From positions 1-46,391 of the forward strand of contig JAHJHC010000114.1 in assembly GCA_018824145.1 (NCBI GenBank): a stretch of DNA of 46,391 bases. The letters run 5' to 3'. The notes under the pieces are model-generated. The model saw nothing but the letters and a program-made list of their open reading frames with translations. It was not told the origin of the DNA and did not search any database. The DNA is from Candidatus Omnitrophota bacterium. Lineage in GTDB: Bacteria > Omnitrophota > Gorgyraeia > Gorgyraeales > Gorgyraeaceae. Within the stretch, counting starts at the first letter, position 1. Every line of letters begins with the position of its first letter. Below are positions 17,641 to 27,050 of the stretch, in pieces. Both the position numbers and the translations under genes were made by a program.

Positions 17641-19170
17641 CTACCTCGTAAAATCACTGGTTATCTCAAAGTCTAATGCCCCTTGCGGAAAATCTTCGTT
17701 CTTCCCGCTAAATACCAGCTTTACATTCTCAAGTATAGGAGAACGCTCCAAACCTGACATGAATTCGCTCAATTCTTCTCCTTTCAAGATAATACCTGAA
17801 AGCAATAGATTCGGCTCTGTGTCTTTTATAACTAAATTACCCAAGATTACAGAAGGAAGTAAAAGATTACTCATCTCTCTCATTATTTTTCCTGTCTCTA
17901 TAGTGCCACTGGATACAGTATTTACTGCAGAACCGAGCACAACCATCTTGTCTTTAATCAAACTTATATCCTGCATTGTCTCATGGTGGGATTTATAAAT
18001 CTTTATCTCTTCCCTTAAATTAATCGATCTGACGGACAATAATCCGTAAGATATCAAAAATAAAATCCCAAACACAATAGAAACCAATCTTATAGAAATC
18101 CTCTTTAATTCCCTCCCCTTCTCCTCTTTAAATCTCTCCGGAAGCATATTAATATCAGTATCGCTACTTAAAGCCAGGCCAGTCGCCACCGCAATCTCCG
18201 GAAGGGTATTTATTATCTCTACACCTATTTCTCTGGATAAATATTCCTTGAGGCCCTTTAGTTTCGAACCATTGCCTGCCAGTATAACCTTTCTGACAAG
18301 CTCACATTTAAATTGATGTTCACAATATTCCAAAGATGCCTTTATTTGATTCGCAAGCCTTTCCAAGACCGGCCTCATCATAGATAGAATCTTTATATCT
18401 CCGGGAATACCTTGCTCACATTTTATCCTCTCTGCTTCTTCTCTCGAAAGCTCAACCTTACCTTGATCTGATATTAAAACGCCTGTCATTACATCTGTAA
18501 TACTATCTCCGCCTATGGCCACATCCCTTGTAAAACAAAGTTTTTTATTTCCAATAATTGCTATTGTAGTTACGACACTTCCTATATCCACGATACTTAT
18601 AGTCTCTTGGGGTGAAATGAGATCAAAATAATCCACATAGCGAGCAAGTGCGTATTCAGTTGGAACAACACTTTTTATCTTCAACCCAAGACTATTTATC
18701 TCTTTCACCTTGGCTTCGACATCTGCTTCTTTATAAACTACTGCGAGCAACTCTATCTTCTTAGATTCACCCTCTTCTTTTTCTCCCAGAATACTAAATT
18801 TTATCTTAGCCTTATCAAGATTAAACTGAACCTGGTCTTTCAATTCCCACCTTAATGCCTCTTCTATTTCTTCGTGAGGCATAAAAGGGATGCTTACATT
18901 TTTTATTGCCAATGCATCTCCTTTAAAATTTATACATACCCGATCATCAGTGCCTATATCCATCCTAGTGACTAAATCTTTTAACTCATGAGTCTCAGCT
19001 ACTAAGGTATCCTTAAGAGGGACATCTTTAACGCCCTCTCTCACTTTCACTGTTCTAAAATGTTTAGTACCCAAATCCAGGCCTATCAGGTTTCCAGACT
19101 TTTGCCTTAAACCTAAATCTATAAGGATGGATTCTATCTCTTTTTTCAATTCATCTATAATATTTTTCAT
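17641..19170 (-). CDS. PilM-like actin fold fused to PilN-like domain
   Basis: IGLDLGTKHFRTVKV, IVDIGSVVTTIAII, VILAGNGSKLKGLKEYLSREIGV (PilM), then TM plus PilN-like region RLVSIVFGILFLISYGLLSVRSINLREEI. Confidence 0.82.
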   Translation of the reverse strand: MKNIIDELKKEIESILIDLGLRQKSGNLIGLDLGTKHFRTVKVREGVKDVPLKDTLVAETHELKDLVTRMDIGTDDRVCINFKGDALAIKNVSIPFMPHEEIEEALRWELKDQVQFNLDKAKIKFSILGEKEEGESKKIELLAVVYKEADVEAKVKEINSLGLKIKSVVPTEYALARYVDYFDLISPQETISIVDIGSVVTTIAIIGNKKLCFTRDVAIGGDSITDVMTGVLISDQGKVELSREEAERIKCEQGIPGDIKILSMMRPVLERLANQIKASLEYCEHQFKCELVRKVILAGNGSKLKGLKEYLSREIGVEIINTLPEIAVATGLALSSDTDINMLPERFKEEKGRELKRISIRLVSIVFGILFLISYGLLSVRSINLREEIKIYKSHHETMQDISLIKDKMVVLGSAVNTVSSGTIETGKIMREMSNLLLPSVILGNLVIKDTEPNLLLSGIILKGEELSEFMSGLERSPILENVKLVFSGKNEDFPQGALDFEITSDFTR

Positions 19171-19244
19171 GGCTCTTAGACAATTATATCACAACTATAA
19201 TTATTTGACCAGTTGGGGAGTTTTTCGCTGCTTTTCCCGACTGG

Positions 19245-19312
19245 TCATCCTGAAGCCCGAAGGGCTGAAGGATCTCTCATGAGATCCCTCGTCACTTCGT
19301 TCCTCGGGATGA
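19245..19312. repeat. inverted pair of 32-bp REP-like units
   Basis: Minus unit 19245-19276 and plus unit GAGATCCCTCGTCACTTCGTTCCTCGGGATGA 19281-19312, separated by TCAT; outer GACCAGT/ACTGGTC inverted repeat 19207-19246. Confidence 0.85.
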
Positions 19313-19343
19313 GGGGTCGGGGTATTTTTCACCGCCCCCTCAA

Positions 19344-20774
19344 TTACAGGCCTTCCCAAGAATCTGGTTCAACTGAAACATATCCGTCAAATCCCGCTGG
19401 AGGGTTTGGAAGACTTGTTGCACTATAGGTTATTGTAGAATTAACAATACGATCATTATTGTACTGACTAGAAACTACTGCACCTGTAATCGTTGCGTTA
19501 TTCAGTTGCGTGTATCCGGAACTGGCCCCCCATTGATAAACAAGGCCTGTAACTGTGGCACCATTATTTATAATCAATCCCGGGTCTCTACCTGAAACAC
19601 TTATTACACTGCCAGAGACTAATGTGCCACTATCTGTAATCTGTAAATAATTATTATTATCAGAGACATCACTGACATATAAAGTCGAATTTGTTACCTG
19701 AGCCCCGCTCTGCACAATAATCCTTCTTGTTGCAATAATAAAGGCTGAAGCAATATCTGTAGAGGTTGCAGCATGTTTACGGATCCTCACTAACTGGTTG
19801 TTGTTACTCTGGGCCCTTGAATAAAGATACGCACCGCTATTTATTGTCACATTAGTATCATTTTGTGTAGAATTAACCGTTAAACTCCTTGCTGCAAGAA
19901 AATAAATATTTCCCCCTGAAGGCGTTATGGTAAGTGTCCCTGATGCACTATTAGGAGAGTGTAAGTTAATATTCTGTTTTGCTACGATGTAGCCATAACC
20001 TGATATGGTAATATTGCCCGTTGTATTAAAATTTTTGCAACCAATAATATTACCGGTCAATGTCAAGTCTGTAGACTGATTGCGGTTGCTATTAGTGCCA
20101 TAGGTATTGATATACGTATTAAAGGAACTCATTAAATTACTATAAGATGTCTCATCAATCTGTGGCATTGATGGATACGGTGAATCTATTTCTACTTCTG
20201 TGTAGCTTCCTGCACCTGTTACATTTTCAGTAGTAGGACAATAAGAATTACCTGTTACAGAACAACCACTTTTTACATCTGTAGTCCCTCTTGACCAGAG
20301 ATCACCATTGATTGTAGTAGAAGTTCTCAATTCTAACCAAGCCCCTGTATCCCTGCCCCAATACACAGCAAATCTCATAGCGCCAGGAAGTTTCTTTGCT
20401 GTAACATTTATATAACGCGTTACATCCTGGCCTTCTGATGCACTAGTGACTGTTCCTGTAGACTTTATGTCTACACTCGTTGCACTGACATTGGATACTG
20501 TTATGGTAAATGAGCCGTTAGCAAAAGATTTTGTCTGGTTAGTCTCATCTGTCCAATCCGTATCATCATTTAACTGTTGCAGATACCACTCTAAACCTGC
20601 ATGGGCAAGCCAGAAGGCCTGTTGTGACTGAAAAGCTCCCACAGAAGAATAACCTGTCTTTGAAGTCAATAACGAGACTCCCACCAGTCCAAATAAAAAA
20701 CATATGAACATAATAGCAACAGCTGCTACTAAGGCCTGGCCTTTTTCATTACTCGTCCGTATAATCTTTTTCAT
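19344..20774 (-). CDS. PilX-like minor pilin/adhesin with long Thr/Asn/Ser-rich C-terminal region
   Basis: GQALVAAVAIMFICFLFGLVGVSLLTSKTGYSSVGAFQSQQAFWLAHAGLEW N-terminus; C-terminal short beta-type repeats. ATG at 20774 preferred. Confidence 0.7.
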   Translation of the reverse strand: MKKIIRTSNEKGQALVAAVAIMFICFLFGLVGVSLLTSKTGYSSVGAFQSQQAFWLAHAGLEWYLQQLNDDTDWTDETNQTKSFANGSFTITVSNVSATSVDIKSTGTVTSASEGQDVTRYINVTAKKLPGAMRFAVYWGRDTGAWLELRTSTTINGDLWSRGTTDVKSGCSVTGNSYCPTTENVTGAGSYTEVEIDSPYPSMPQIDETSYSNLMSSFNTYINTYGTNSNRNQSTDLTLTGNIIGCKNFNTTGNITISGYGYIVAKQNINLHSPNSASGTLTITPSGGNIYFLAARSLTVNSTQNDTNVTINSGAYLYSRAQSNNNQLVRIRKHAATSTDIASAFIIATRRIIVQSGAQVTNSTLYVSDVSDNNNYLQITDSGTLVSGSVISVSGRDPGLIINNGATVTGLVYQWGASSGYTQLNNATITGAVVSSQYNNDRIVNSTITYSATSLPNPPAGFDGYVSVEPDSWEGL

Positions 20775-20787
20775 TTTTCTATAACCA

Positions 20788-21297
20788 TTAAAAAAATAGA
20801 TCACTCATGTACCTCAAGTTTCTGGGCCTTACCTGTGATTTATAATAAAGTGTCTGGCCACTACTTTGAAATTCAAGAGATATATCAATGCGTCTTATGT
20901 CAGTATTGTTTGGGCTAACAAGGGGTGTTGCTACGGTAGTGCCGTCATCATCATAATAAGTGAAGCTTAAACTCTGCACGTCACCTGCTAATATATCAGA
21001 ATTTCGCATTAAGTTTGTACTACTCAAAGAATAACTTATAGTATTACTATTGACATCATCAAACGAAAACTGAGAAGAAATAGCAGTATTAACACTTCCA
21101 TCATCATCTAATCTTCGTATCTCTCTTACCATCCTAGTCAAAGCTACATCTGCTGCCTGATCTATTGAAGTTCTAGCAATTAAAAAAGCAAGCGATTCTG
21201 ATATGCTTAATAATAAAGGCACCGCAATACTAGCAATAACACCTAGAATAACTATAACTATCACAAGTTCTATTAGAGTAAAGCCTTTGCTTTTCAT
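20788..21297 (-). CDS. type IV prepilin-like protein
   Basis: MKSKGFTLIELVIVIVILGVIASIAVPLL prepilin signal. Confidence 0.88.
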   Translation of the reverse strand: MKSKGFTLIELVIVIVILGVIASIAVPLLLSISESLAFLIARTSIDQAADVALTRMVREIRRLDDDGSVNTAISSQFSFDDVNSNTISYSLSSTNLMRNSDILAGDVQSLSFTYYDDDGTTVATPLVSPNNTDIRRIDISLEFQSSGQTLYYKSQVRPRNLRYMSDLFF

Positions 21298-21302
21298 GTA
21301 AT

Positions 21303-21701
21303 TTAATTATTCGTAACAACCGTCTTCAAAGTAACGCTTCCTATAATGCTATTCGACACAGTTACTTCTACTTGTTTGTAGTCAGTCATACCAGGGTCCG
21401 TTGCTAAAGCAACTGGCACAGCACTCACAGTGACCGCATAGGTGTAATTTGAAAAATTTCCAGTAAATGCCGTTGAACTCTCATTAACAATGTCAGAATA
21501 TCGCAAGGCAGTAACCCTTTCCATCTCCTGCCCAGCCAATGCTGTAGCTACCTGCATAACCTCTGGTTGTGCATATGTCTTCATAACCTGGCTGAATAAA
21601 AGTGAAAGTGAAACCACACATATACCCAATATTACAATGACCATTACTAATTCAACTAGAGTGAAACCCTGTATTTTTTTCTTAAATAAATTATGTCGCA
21701 T
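21303..21701 (-). CDS. type IV prepilin-like protein (PilV/GspI-like)
   Basis: KKIQGFTLVELVMVIVILGICVVSLSLLFSQVM. Confidence 0.85.
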   Translation of the reverse strand: MRHNLFKKKIQGFTLVELVMVIVILGICVVSLSLLFSQVMKTYAQPEVMQVATALAGQEMERVTALRYSDIVNESSTAFTGNFSNYTYAVTVSAVPVALATDPGMTDYKQVEVTVSNSIIGSVTLKTVVTNN

Positions 21702-21732
21702 CCTGAATGTATACCCCTCCAGCAGGTATATT

Positions 21733-22314
21733 CTATTGGTTAAATTGCAATAACAGTGGTTGTAGTTGCACGGGTACTGGCACTGGCGTTAGTACACTCT
21801 GAATAAACACTCTCCCAGTATTCTGTGTCACTCTAATATCTCTTCTTCTATTAACTCTAACCCTAGCAGGATCTGCTAATGGAGTCGCAATTCCAGTTGC
21901 AGTATTATAGTCATAAGGGGTGCCAAACATATCAAAAAGCAAATCGCGGTTTGCTACATTAAAAAATACCCAGGTAATATCTACCCCTACAAATTCATCT
22001 TGATTTAACTGAATTGTAAAATTGCCTCTAGTTCGAGGGTCTGTTGCGGTTATCCAACTCCCTGGAGAATTCTCTATATATACTGTATAATTATCACTGG
22101 CAGTACTAAACGATACTCTAGTTCGTTTTTGAATGTCCATCGCCAATCTCTGCGTATACCTTATATCTGCCTGCATCTTTTCAGCAGCCAGATTTATCCT
22201 TAGATTAGTTAGGTCTATCTTGGGGATAGCTATTGCTGCCAGAATACCTACAACAGCTATTATAAAGATTAACTCAATTAAGGTAAAACCACGTTTATTC
22301 ATAATAATATACAT
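21733..22314 (-). CDS. type IV prepilin-like protein (GspH/FimT-like)
   Basis: MNKRGFTLIELIFIIAVVGILAAIAIPKIDL; following region resembles GspH/FimT. Confidence 0.83.
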   Translation of the reverse strand: MYIIMNKRGFTLIELIFIIAVVGILAAIAIPKIDLTNLRINLAAEKMQADIRYTQRLAMDIQKRTRVSFSTASDNYTVYIENSPGSWITATDPRTRGNFTIQLNQDEFVGVDITWVFFNVANRDLLFDMFGTPYDYNTATGIATPLADPARVRVNRRRDIRVTQNTGRVFIQSVLTPVPVPVQLQPLLLQFNQ

Positions 22315-22384
22315 ATAACCATACCCTATACCAGTAAAAAAATCAAGCCACGAAGTTTATGGTCCTATTACTACGCCATATACA

Positions 22385-22423
22385 AAATTAGGGACACATC
22401 CCTTTGGGATGTGTCCCTAATTT
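22385..22423. repeat. GGGACACATCCC palindrome (18-bp arms, 3-nt loop) forming the 3' end of the YfhO gene
   Basis: AAATTAGGGACACATCCC-TTT-GGGATGTGTCCCTAATTT. Confidence 0.92.
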
Positions 22424-24715
22424 CGGCCATATCAACAATATTGCAACAATCGTTCCTAATATTATAATCAGTCCTATCTTAAAAGAAAATGGCTCATATA
22501 TAAATCTTATAACATGTTCCCCCTGTTCAAGATGCACTGCCCTTAAAATGTAATCAGCTCTATAAATCTTATCACGCCTGCCATCAATATAAACCTTCCA
22601 TCCCGGATAATATGAGTCGCTTAAGATTAGAAACTTTGGAACGTTTACCTGCGCTTCGATTATGACTTCGTTAGGAGAGTATTTTAGGATACTCGCTTTT
22701 TCGTACAGCGGATATTGCTTCCACTTTCCCGCAAAAAGAAATCCCTCTTCCAATATCACCTCTTTTGACGGATCAAAGTCCTTACTTTTCAATCTTTCAA
22801 GAATCACCTCTTCATCCTTAATCACAACTGGCTTATCCGCCAAAAATGCCCTCGGCAACACATTCTCATTTTCATATACATTCACCTTTTCACCTTTCTT
22901 AACCACCTTATATCCTTCTGCCTTAAAATCCTTTGGTGAAATTACATATTTTACATTCAAAAGATCCAGGAGATTGGTGCGGTCAGGTGAATCCTGTTTT
23001 ATAATTGCCTTCATTACCTCTTCATGTCTCCTATTATAAAGCGAGCCATAGCCGTATGCATCGGATATCCCAAAACTGACTCCTCTATTGGCTGCCATCC
23101 TTTCTTTTAAAGCAAAATATCCCTCAAAATAATCCCGTTCAGGCACAAATATATTCTGCACTAATGTCGTCGGAGAATCGAATATCCTAAAAAGACTCTT
23201 GTCTTTTTTTAAAAATTCGACGTTGCTGCCTGGCTCCAAAAATTCATTGATATCCATGTTTAGATAGACATTTTTATTAGCGGTAAATATATCCAGTATA
23301 GCTACGGATAGTAACAGAGGTATGACTAAATTCAATTTTAACGCCTTCTTTGAACCTAAAAACAATAATAACGATAAAACCATAAATGTCCCTATCGCCC
23401 TCTTCAAATTATATATCCCCACAAGGACAAATTGCCCTAGTTCATTCTTTTTATCCATGAAACCAGGGACTATATCCAAAATAAATCTATGCAAAAAACT
23501 GTATATCTCCACGAATCTTATATTGATTATTAGATAAAAAAATGACCCTATAAAACCAATAGCTAACATCGCCTTCAAAAACCCTTTGAGAGCAACAATA
23601 TTCTTCCTGTAATAATCCAATCCCATCCCTGCTAAGATTGACAAAGAAAATGCTACCATAAAGAAGAATTTTATTGGATATCTTGAGAGATTAAAGCCCG
23701 GCATGACCTTGTATAAAAAATAATAAACCGGCGTGTATCTACCAAAACAAATCACTAAACCAAGCGCTAATATATAAAAGATTGCCTTCCTTCTTTTCGA
23801 TATATCAAACTTTAAAGAAATAAACGCGCATATTACGGTAAAAATCCCCATATAATATACCAAAAGCCAGCTCTGCCTTGTCCAGTAATTCTTATACAGG
23901 TAATCTGATTCGCTCAAATAAGGCACAAATAAATCCAAAAGCGCATATATAGGCAATGACCACATGGATGCTTCACTAAAATCCATGCCTGCCCTGGAGG
24001 AATGTCTTACAAATTCCAGAAAAGGTAATATCTGGAAACATGAAAGCCCTGCTGTGACAAGCAGGGCAATAAGAATTGTTTTAAACCGCAATCGGGTGAT
24101 CAATGCCAAAATAAAAACCGTACCCAACAAAATCGCCGGCTCGCCTCCTAAAAACATCAGTGTTAAAAAAATCCCGGTAATTATGGAATTTTTAATCCAG
24201 TCATGTCTTAACGCCCGTTCATAAAATAAAATCGCAAGGGGAAGCCATATAACAGAAGCAAGTGAGGCTAATAAGTTTATCACGGAAATAATATATCCAC
24301 TGAACATAAAAGCTGTGGCTGAAAGAAAAGATGCGTATCTGGAATAACCCCAGCTTCTCATTAAGATATAAGTAAAAAAACCTGCTAAAAAAATATGCAA
24401 TATTATGAAATAGTTGAATCCTTGAGGATACGAAAATAATAAGTAGACTATACTTAGGGGGTAAAACACGCAGGTCTGAAGCTCTGCAAGATGCGGGCTC
24501 CCGCAGTGGATATACGGATTCCATAAAGGGATGCGACCTGCTATAAATTCAGTTACGCTGAATTCTCTTAAAGGATAAAAAAATCTCGAAAGGTCCCTGT
24601 GGATAAATATCTTATTTCCGAATAAAACTTCGGAAAAAAAGATACAGGTAAGAACAACTAAAATAAAAATGGGGATGGCATCTTTCATCCATCCCCATTT
24701 AGTATTTGTGGTCAT
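22388..24715 (-). CDS. YfhO-family membrane protein
   Basis: HRDLSRFFYPLREFSVTEFIAGRIPLWNPYIHCGSPHLAELQTCVFYPLS; many TMs; C-terminal YPGWKVYIDGRRDKIYRADYILRAVHLEQGEHVIRFIYEP. Confidence 0.92.
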   Translation of the reverse strand: MTTNTKWGWMKDAIPIFILVVLTCIFFSEVLFGNKIFIHRDLSRFFYPLREFSVTEFIAGRIPLWNPYIHCGSPHLAELQTCVFYPLSIVYLLFSYPQGFNYFIILHIFLAGFFTYILMRSWGYSRYASFLSATAFMFSGYIISVINLLASLASVIWLPLAILFYERALRHDWIKNSIITGIFLTLMFLGGEPAILLGTVFILALITRLRFKTILIALLVTAGLSCFQILPFLEFVRHSSRAGMDFSEASMWSLPIYALLDLFVPYLSESDYLYKNYWTRQSWLLVYYMGIFTVICAFISLKFDISKRRKAIFYILALGLVICFGRYTPVYYFLYKVMPGFNLSRYPIKFFFMVAFSLSILAGMGLDYYRKNIVALKGFLKAMLAIGFIGSFFYLIINIRFVEIYSFLHRFILDIVPGFMDKKNELGQFVLVGIYNLKRAIGTFMVLSLLLFLGSKKALKLNLVIPLLLSVAILDIFTANKNVYLNMDINEFLEPGSNVEFLKKDKSLFRIFDSPTTLVQNIFVPERDYFEGYFALKERMAANRGVSFGISDAYGYGSLYNRRHEEVMKAIIKQDSPDRTNLLDLLNVKYVISPKDFKAEGYKVVKKGEKVNVYENENVLPRAFLADKPVVIKDEEVILERLKSKDFDPSKEVILEEGFLFAGKWKQYPLYEKASILKYSPNEVIIEAQVNVPKFLILSDSYYPGWKVYIDGRRDKIYRADYILRAVHLEQGEHVIRFIYEPFSFKIGLIIILGTIVAILLIWPKLGTHPKGMCP

Positions 24716-24729
24716 CTGATTTAAAAATT

Positions 24730-24800
24730 AAAATTCGGGACACATCCCAATTTTCAAACTTTGTAACTACATGTGAAAATTGGGATGTGTCCCGAATTTT
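24730..24800. repeat. GGGACACATCCC palindrome (27-bp arms) between YfhO and pilin genes
   Basis: AAAATTCGGGACACATCCCAATTTTCA (24730-24756) pairs exactly with 24774-24800. Confidence 0.93.
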
Positions 24801-24811
24801 CCTGAAGTTTT

Positions 24812-25213
24812 TTACCAACTAGACGTATTCACTGTCCCGTCGGAATACGCACCTGCAATACCAGAAGCAGATATATACCACCAGCCATTTGCAGATGTTG
24901 CAGTTCCGCTAGGCGCAGCTGCTGTAGCTGCCACACCCGTAGCATCATTTAATTTATTCGTCGGGATACGTTCATCTGCAAATAAACCAGTTGTAATTGC
25001 AGAAGGAAATGCAGCAGTACCAGAAGTAGCGCTCTTTGCATATTCAATAGCAATCACTGAACGAAGTGCACCCAGGCCACTCTTTGTAGCGCCTTGTTTA
25101 GCCTCTCCTGTCAGGTCTACAAATTTAGGTATAGCGATTGCAGACAATATTCCTAATATAACAATAACCATTACAAGTTCTATAAGGGTAAATCCCTTAT
25201 TTCTATTCTTCAT
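24812..25213 (-). CDS. type IV pilin (major pilin-like)
   Basis: MKNRNKGFTLIELVMVIVILGILSAIAIPKFVDLTGEAKQGATKSGLGALRSVI. Confidence 0.88.
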   Translation of the reverse strand: MKNRNKGFTLIELVMVIVILGILSAIAIPKFVDLTGEAKQGATKSGLGALRSVIAIEYAKSATSGTAAFPSAITTGLFADERIPTNKLNDATGVAATAAAPSGTATSANGWWYISASGIAGAYSDGTVNTSSW

Positions 25214-25575
25214 TTAACTCCTCCTGTCGTTATTTTCCCAGTCTTATTATCGTATATAAACCTGCGACTATATGGATCTACAGGATATCCTTCTTTGTCC
25301 TGCATCTGGTGTTCTAAATAACTCTTGCCGCATAAACTATCTTCTTCTGAAGCCTTGCACTTCTTATTAAGATCCCTCAAATCCTGCGGGTACTGTCCTT
25401 CCAATATCCTATATAATTCTAATGAATATTTCAGATTTGTCAATTGATTTTCCAATGCAACTGAACGCGCCTCTCGAAGATTTAAAACCCAATATACTGT
25501 AAATATGCCTGAAAGGATAAATATAATTACTATAGAAAATATAAAGTCTATTAAGCCCCGGCCCTTATTATGCAT
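25210..25575 (-). CDS. pseudopilin-like protein with noncanonical prepilin motif
   Basis: MHNKGRGLIDFIFSIVIIFILSGIF; GspG-like tail DKEGYPVDPYSRRFIYDNKTGKI; 4-bp overlap with neighbour. Confidence 0.68.
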   Translation of the reverse strand: MHNKGRGLIDFIFSIVIIFILSGIFTVYWVLNLREARSVALENQLTNLKYSLELYRILEGQYPQDLRDLNKKCKASEEDSLCGKSYLEHQMQDKEGYPVDPYSRRFIYDNKTGKITTGGVK

Positions 25576-25806
25576 TTAATACATCTTATAGAGATAATAG
25601 GCTACAAAAAATAATGTTGCGCTTGATAACAAAAGACAGACTCCCGTTCCTTTATTATACTTGTAAATAAAATAATCAATGCCGCTTATAAATTCATTCA
25701 TAAGTTTATTCGCCTTTTTTTCTATACTTCTTAGTCTCTCCGGCATCAGCAATAATAACACACCGCTCAGAAAGGCCACTATTCCTGAAAATATTAAAAA
25801 TCTCAT
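25576..25806 (-). CDS. small two-TM membrane protein
   Basis: 76 aa ORF with TM segments at both ends, packed tightly between pilus genes. Confidence 0.6.
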   Translation of the reverse strand: MRFLIFSGIVAFLSGVLLLLMPERLRSIEKKANKLMNEFISGIDYFIYKYNKGTGVCLLLSSATLFFVAYYLYKMY

Positions 25807-25824
25807 ATCTACACCTCTCCTTAC

Positions 25825-27042
25825 TTAATGCCTAAACAGGGTAATCAAATTCCATATAGGCATAAATATTGCAAGAGCTAAAACTAGAACCATAATCCCG
25901 ATTACAAATATTAAAATAGGCTCTATAAGAACCGTTAGATTTTTTACAGTATAACTTATCTGTGAATCATAATAATCCGAAACCCTTAGAAGCAACTCAT
26001 CTATCTTCCCTGTCTCTTCGCCAATCTTCACCATCTGGATGACAATAGAAGGGAAAAGCCCGCTTACTTTCATCGGCTCTGCCAATCCCTTACCCTCTTT
26101 AACACCTTCGATAATATTCTCGACTGAATTTGCGATGATCCTATTTCCAATCGCATCTTTTACGATATATAGCGTATCTATAATAGAGATACCGCTTGCT
26201 GAAAGCACAGATGTAAGCCTGCTGAACCGCGACATCGAAATCTTTAAAATAAGCAGGCCAAAAATAGGCGTCTTTAATTTAAGACTGTCCCATAAGGGCC
26301 TACCTACTTTACTATTAATAAAATATCTAAATGCACCTACTAGAAAGACTATCCCAATGATTATAAACATCCAATAATGCACCAATACAAAATTTAAACC
26401 TAAAAGAACCCTTGTGGGAAGAGGAAGCTGGGTATTGAACCTCATAAAAAGCACGCTGAACTTGGGTATGATAAACATAACTACCAGAGGAAATGCTATA
26501 GAAATAGTAAGCAAGACCAACAATGGATATCGAGTAGCCTGCTTTATCTTCATGTTAAGATCGTGCTCTTGTTCAAGAAGGTTTGCCAGCCTATCCAGGA
26601 CATTGTCCAGTATCCCGGCTGCTTCCCCTGCACGCAGCATATTTATATAGACTTCTGAAAATATATTCGTAAACTTAGAGATAGATTCCGAAAGGCTTTT
26701 TCCTGATTCTATATCACGGGTTATTTCTCCTATAACATCCTTAAAATATGCATTGGTACTTTGCTCCCTGATGCTCTCTAAGCTAACCAGAATAGGTACC
26801 CCAGCGTGTTGAAGCGTCATAAGCTGCCGCGTAAAAACTATCAATTCTTCCATATTGACTCTACGGAAAAGTTTCTCAAACGGGTTGTATTTTTTAAATG
26901 CGGAGCTTTGTTCCTTAATTACGGTAGGAGTATAGCCCATCTTTTTAAGATGCCGGGCAACCGAGTCTCTGGACTCACCTTCTATCGTGCCTTTCGAGGC
27001 ACGTCCATATTTATCGCGGATTTTGTAGCGGAAATTCGGCAT
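25825..27042 (-). CDS. pilC: type II secretion/type IV pilus inner-membrane platform protein (PilC/GspF)
   Basis: FRYKIRDKYGRASKGTIEGESRDSVARHLKKMGYTP, LVVFTRQL-like EELIVFTRQLMTLQHAGVPI, MVKIGEETGKIDELLLRVSDYYD. Confidence 0.94.
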   Translation of the reverse strand: MPNFRYKIRDKYGRASKGTIEGESRDSVARHLKKMGYTPTVIKEQSSAFKKYNPFEKLFRRVNMEELIVFTRQLMTLQHAGVPILVSLESIREQSTNAYFKDVIGEITRDIESGKSLSESISKFTNIFSEVYINMLRAGEAAGILDNVLDRLANLLEQEHDLNMKIKQATRYPLLVLLTISIAFPLVVMFIIPKFSVLFMRFNTQLPLPTRVLLGLNFVLVHYWMFIIIGIVFLVGAFRYFINSKVGRPLWDSLKLKTPIFGLLILKISMSRFSRLTSVLSASGISIIDTLYIVKDAIGNRIIANSVENIIEGVKEGKGLAEPMKVSGLFPSIVIQMVKIGEETGKIDELLLRVSDYYDSQISYTVKNLTVLIEPILIFVIGIMVLVLALAIFMPIWNLITLFRH

Positions 27043-27050
27043 TGGGTCCT

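Noticed and set aside
24219-24524. 101-aa minus ORF inside the YfhO gene in another frame
   Set aside because: Overlaps a long conserved CDS on the same strand; no independent support.
24730-24800. Simple rho-independent terminator
   Set aside because: The arms are far longer than needed and the core is shared with another locus. Termination may be a side effect, but the repeat-family interpretation explains more.
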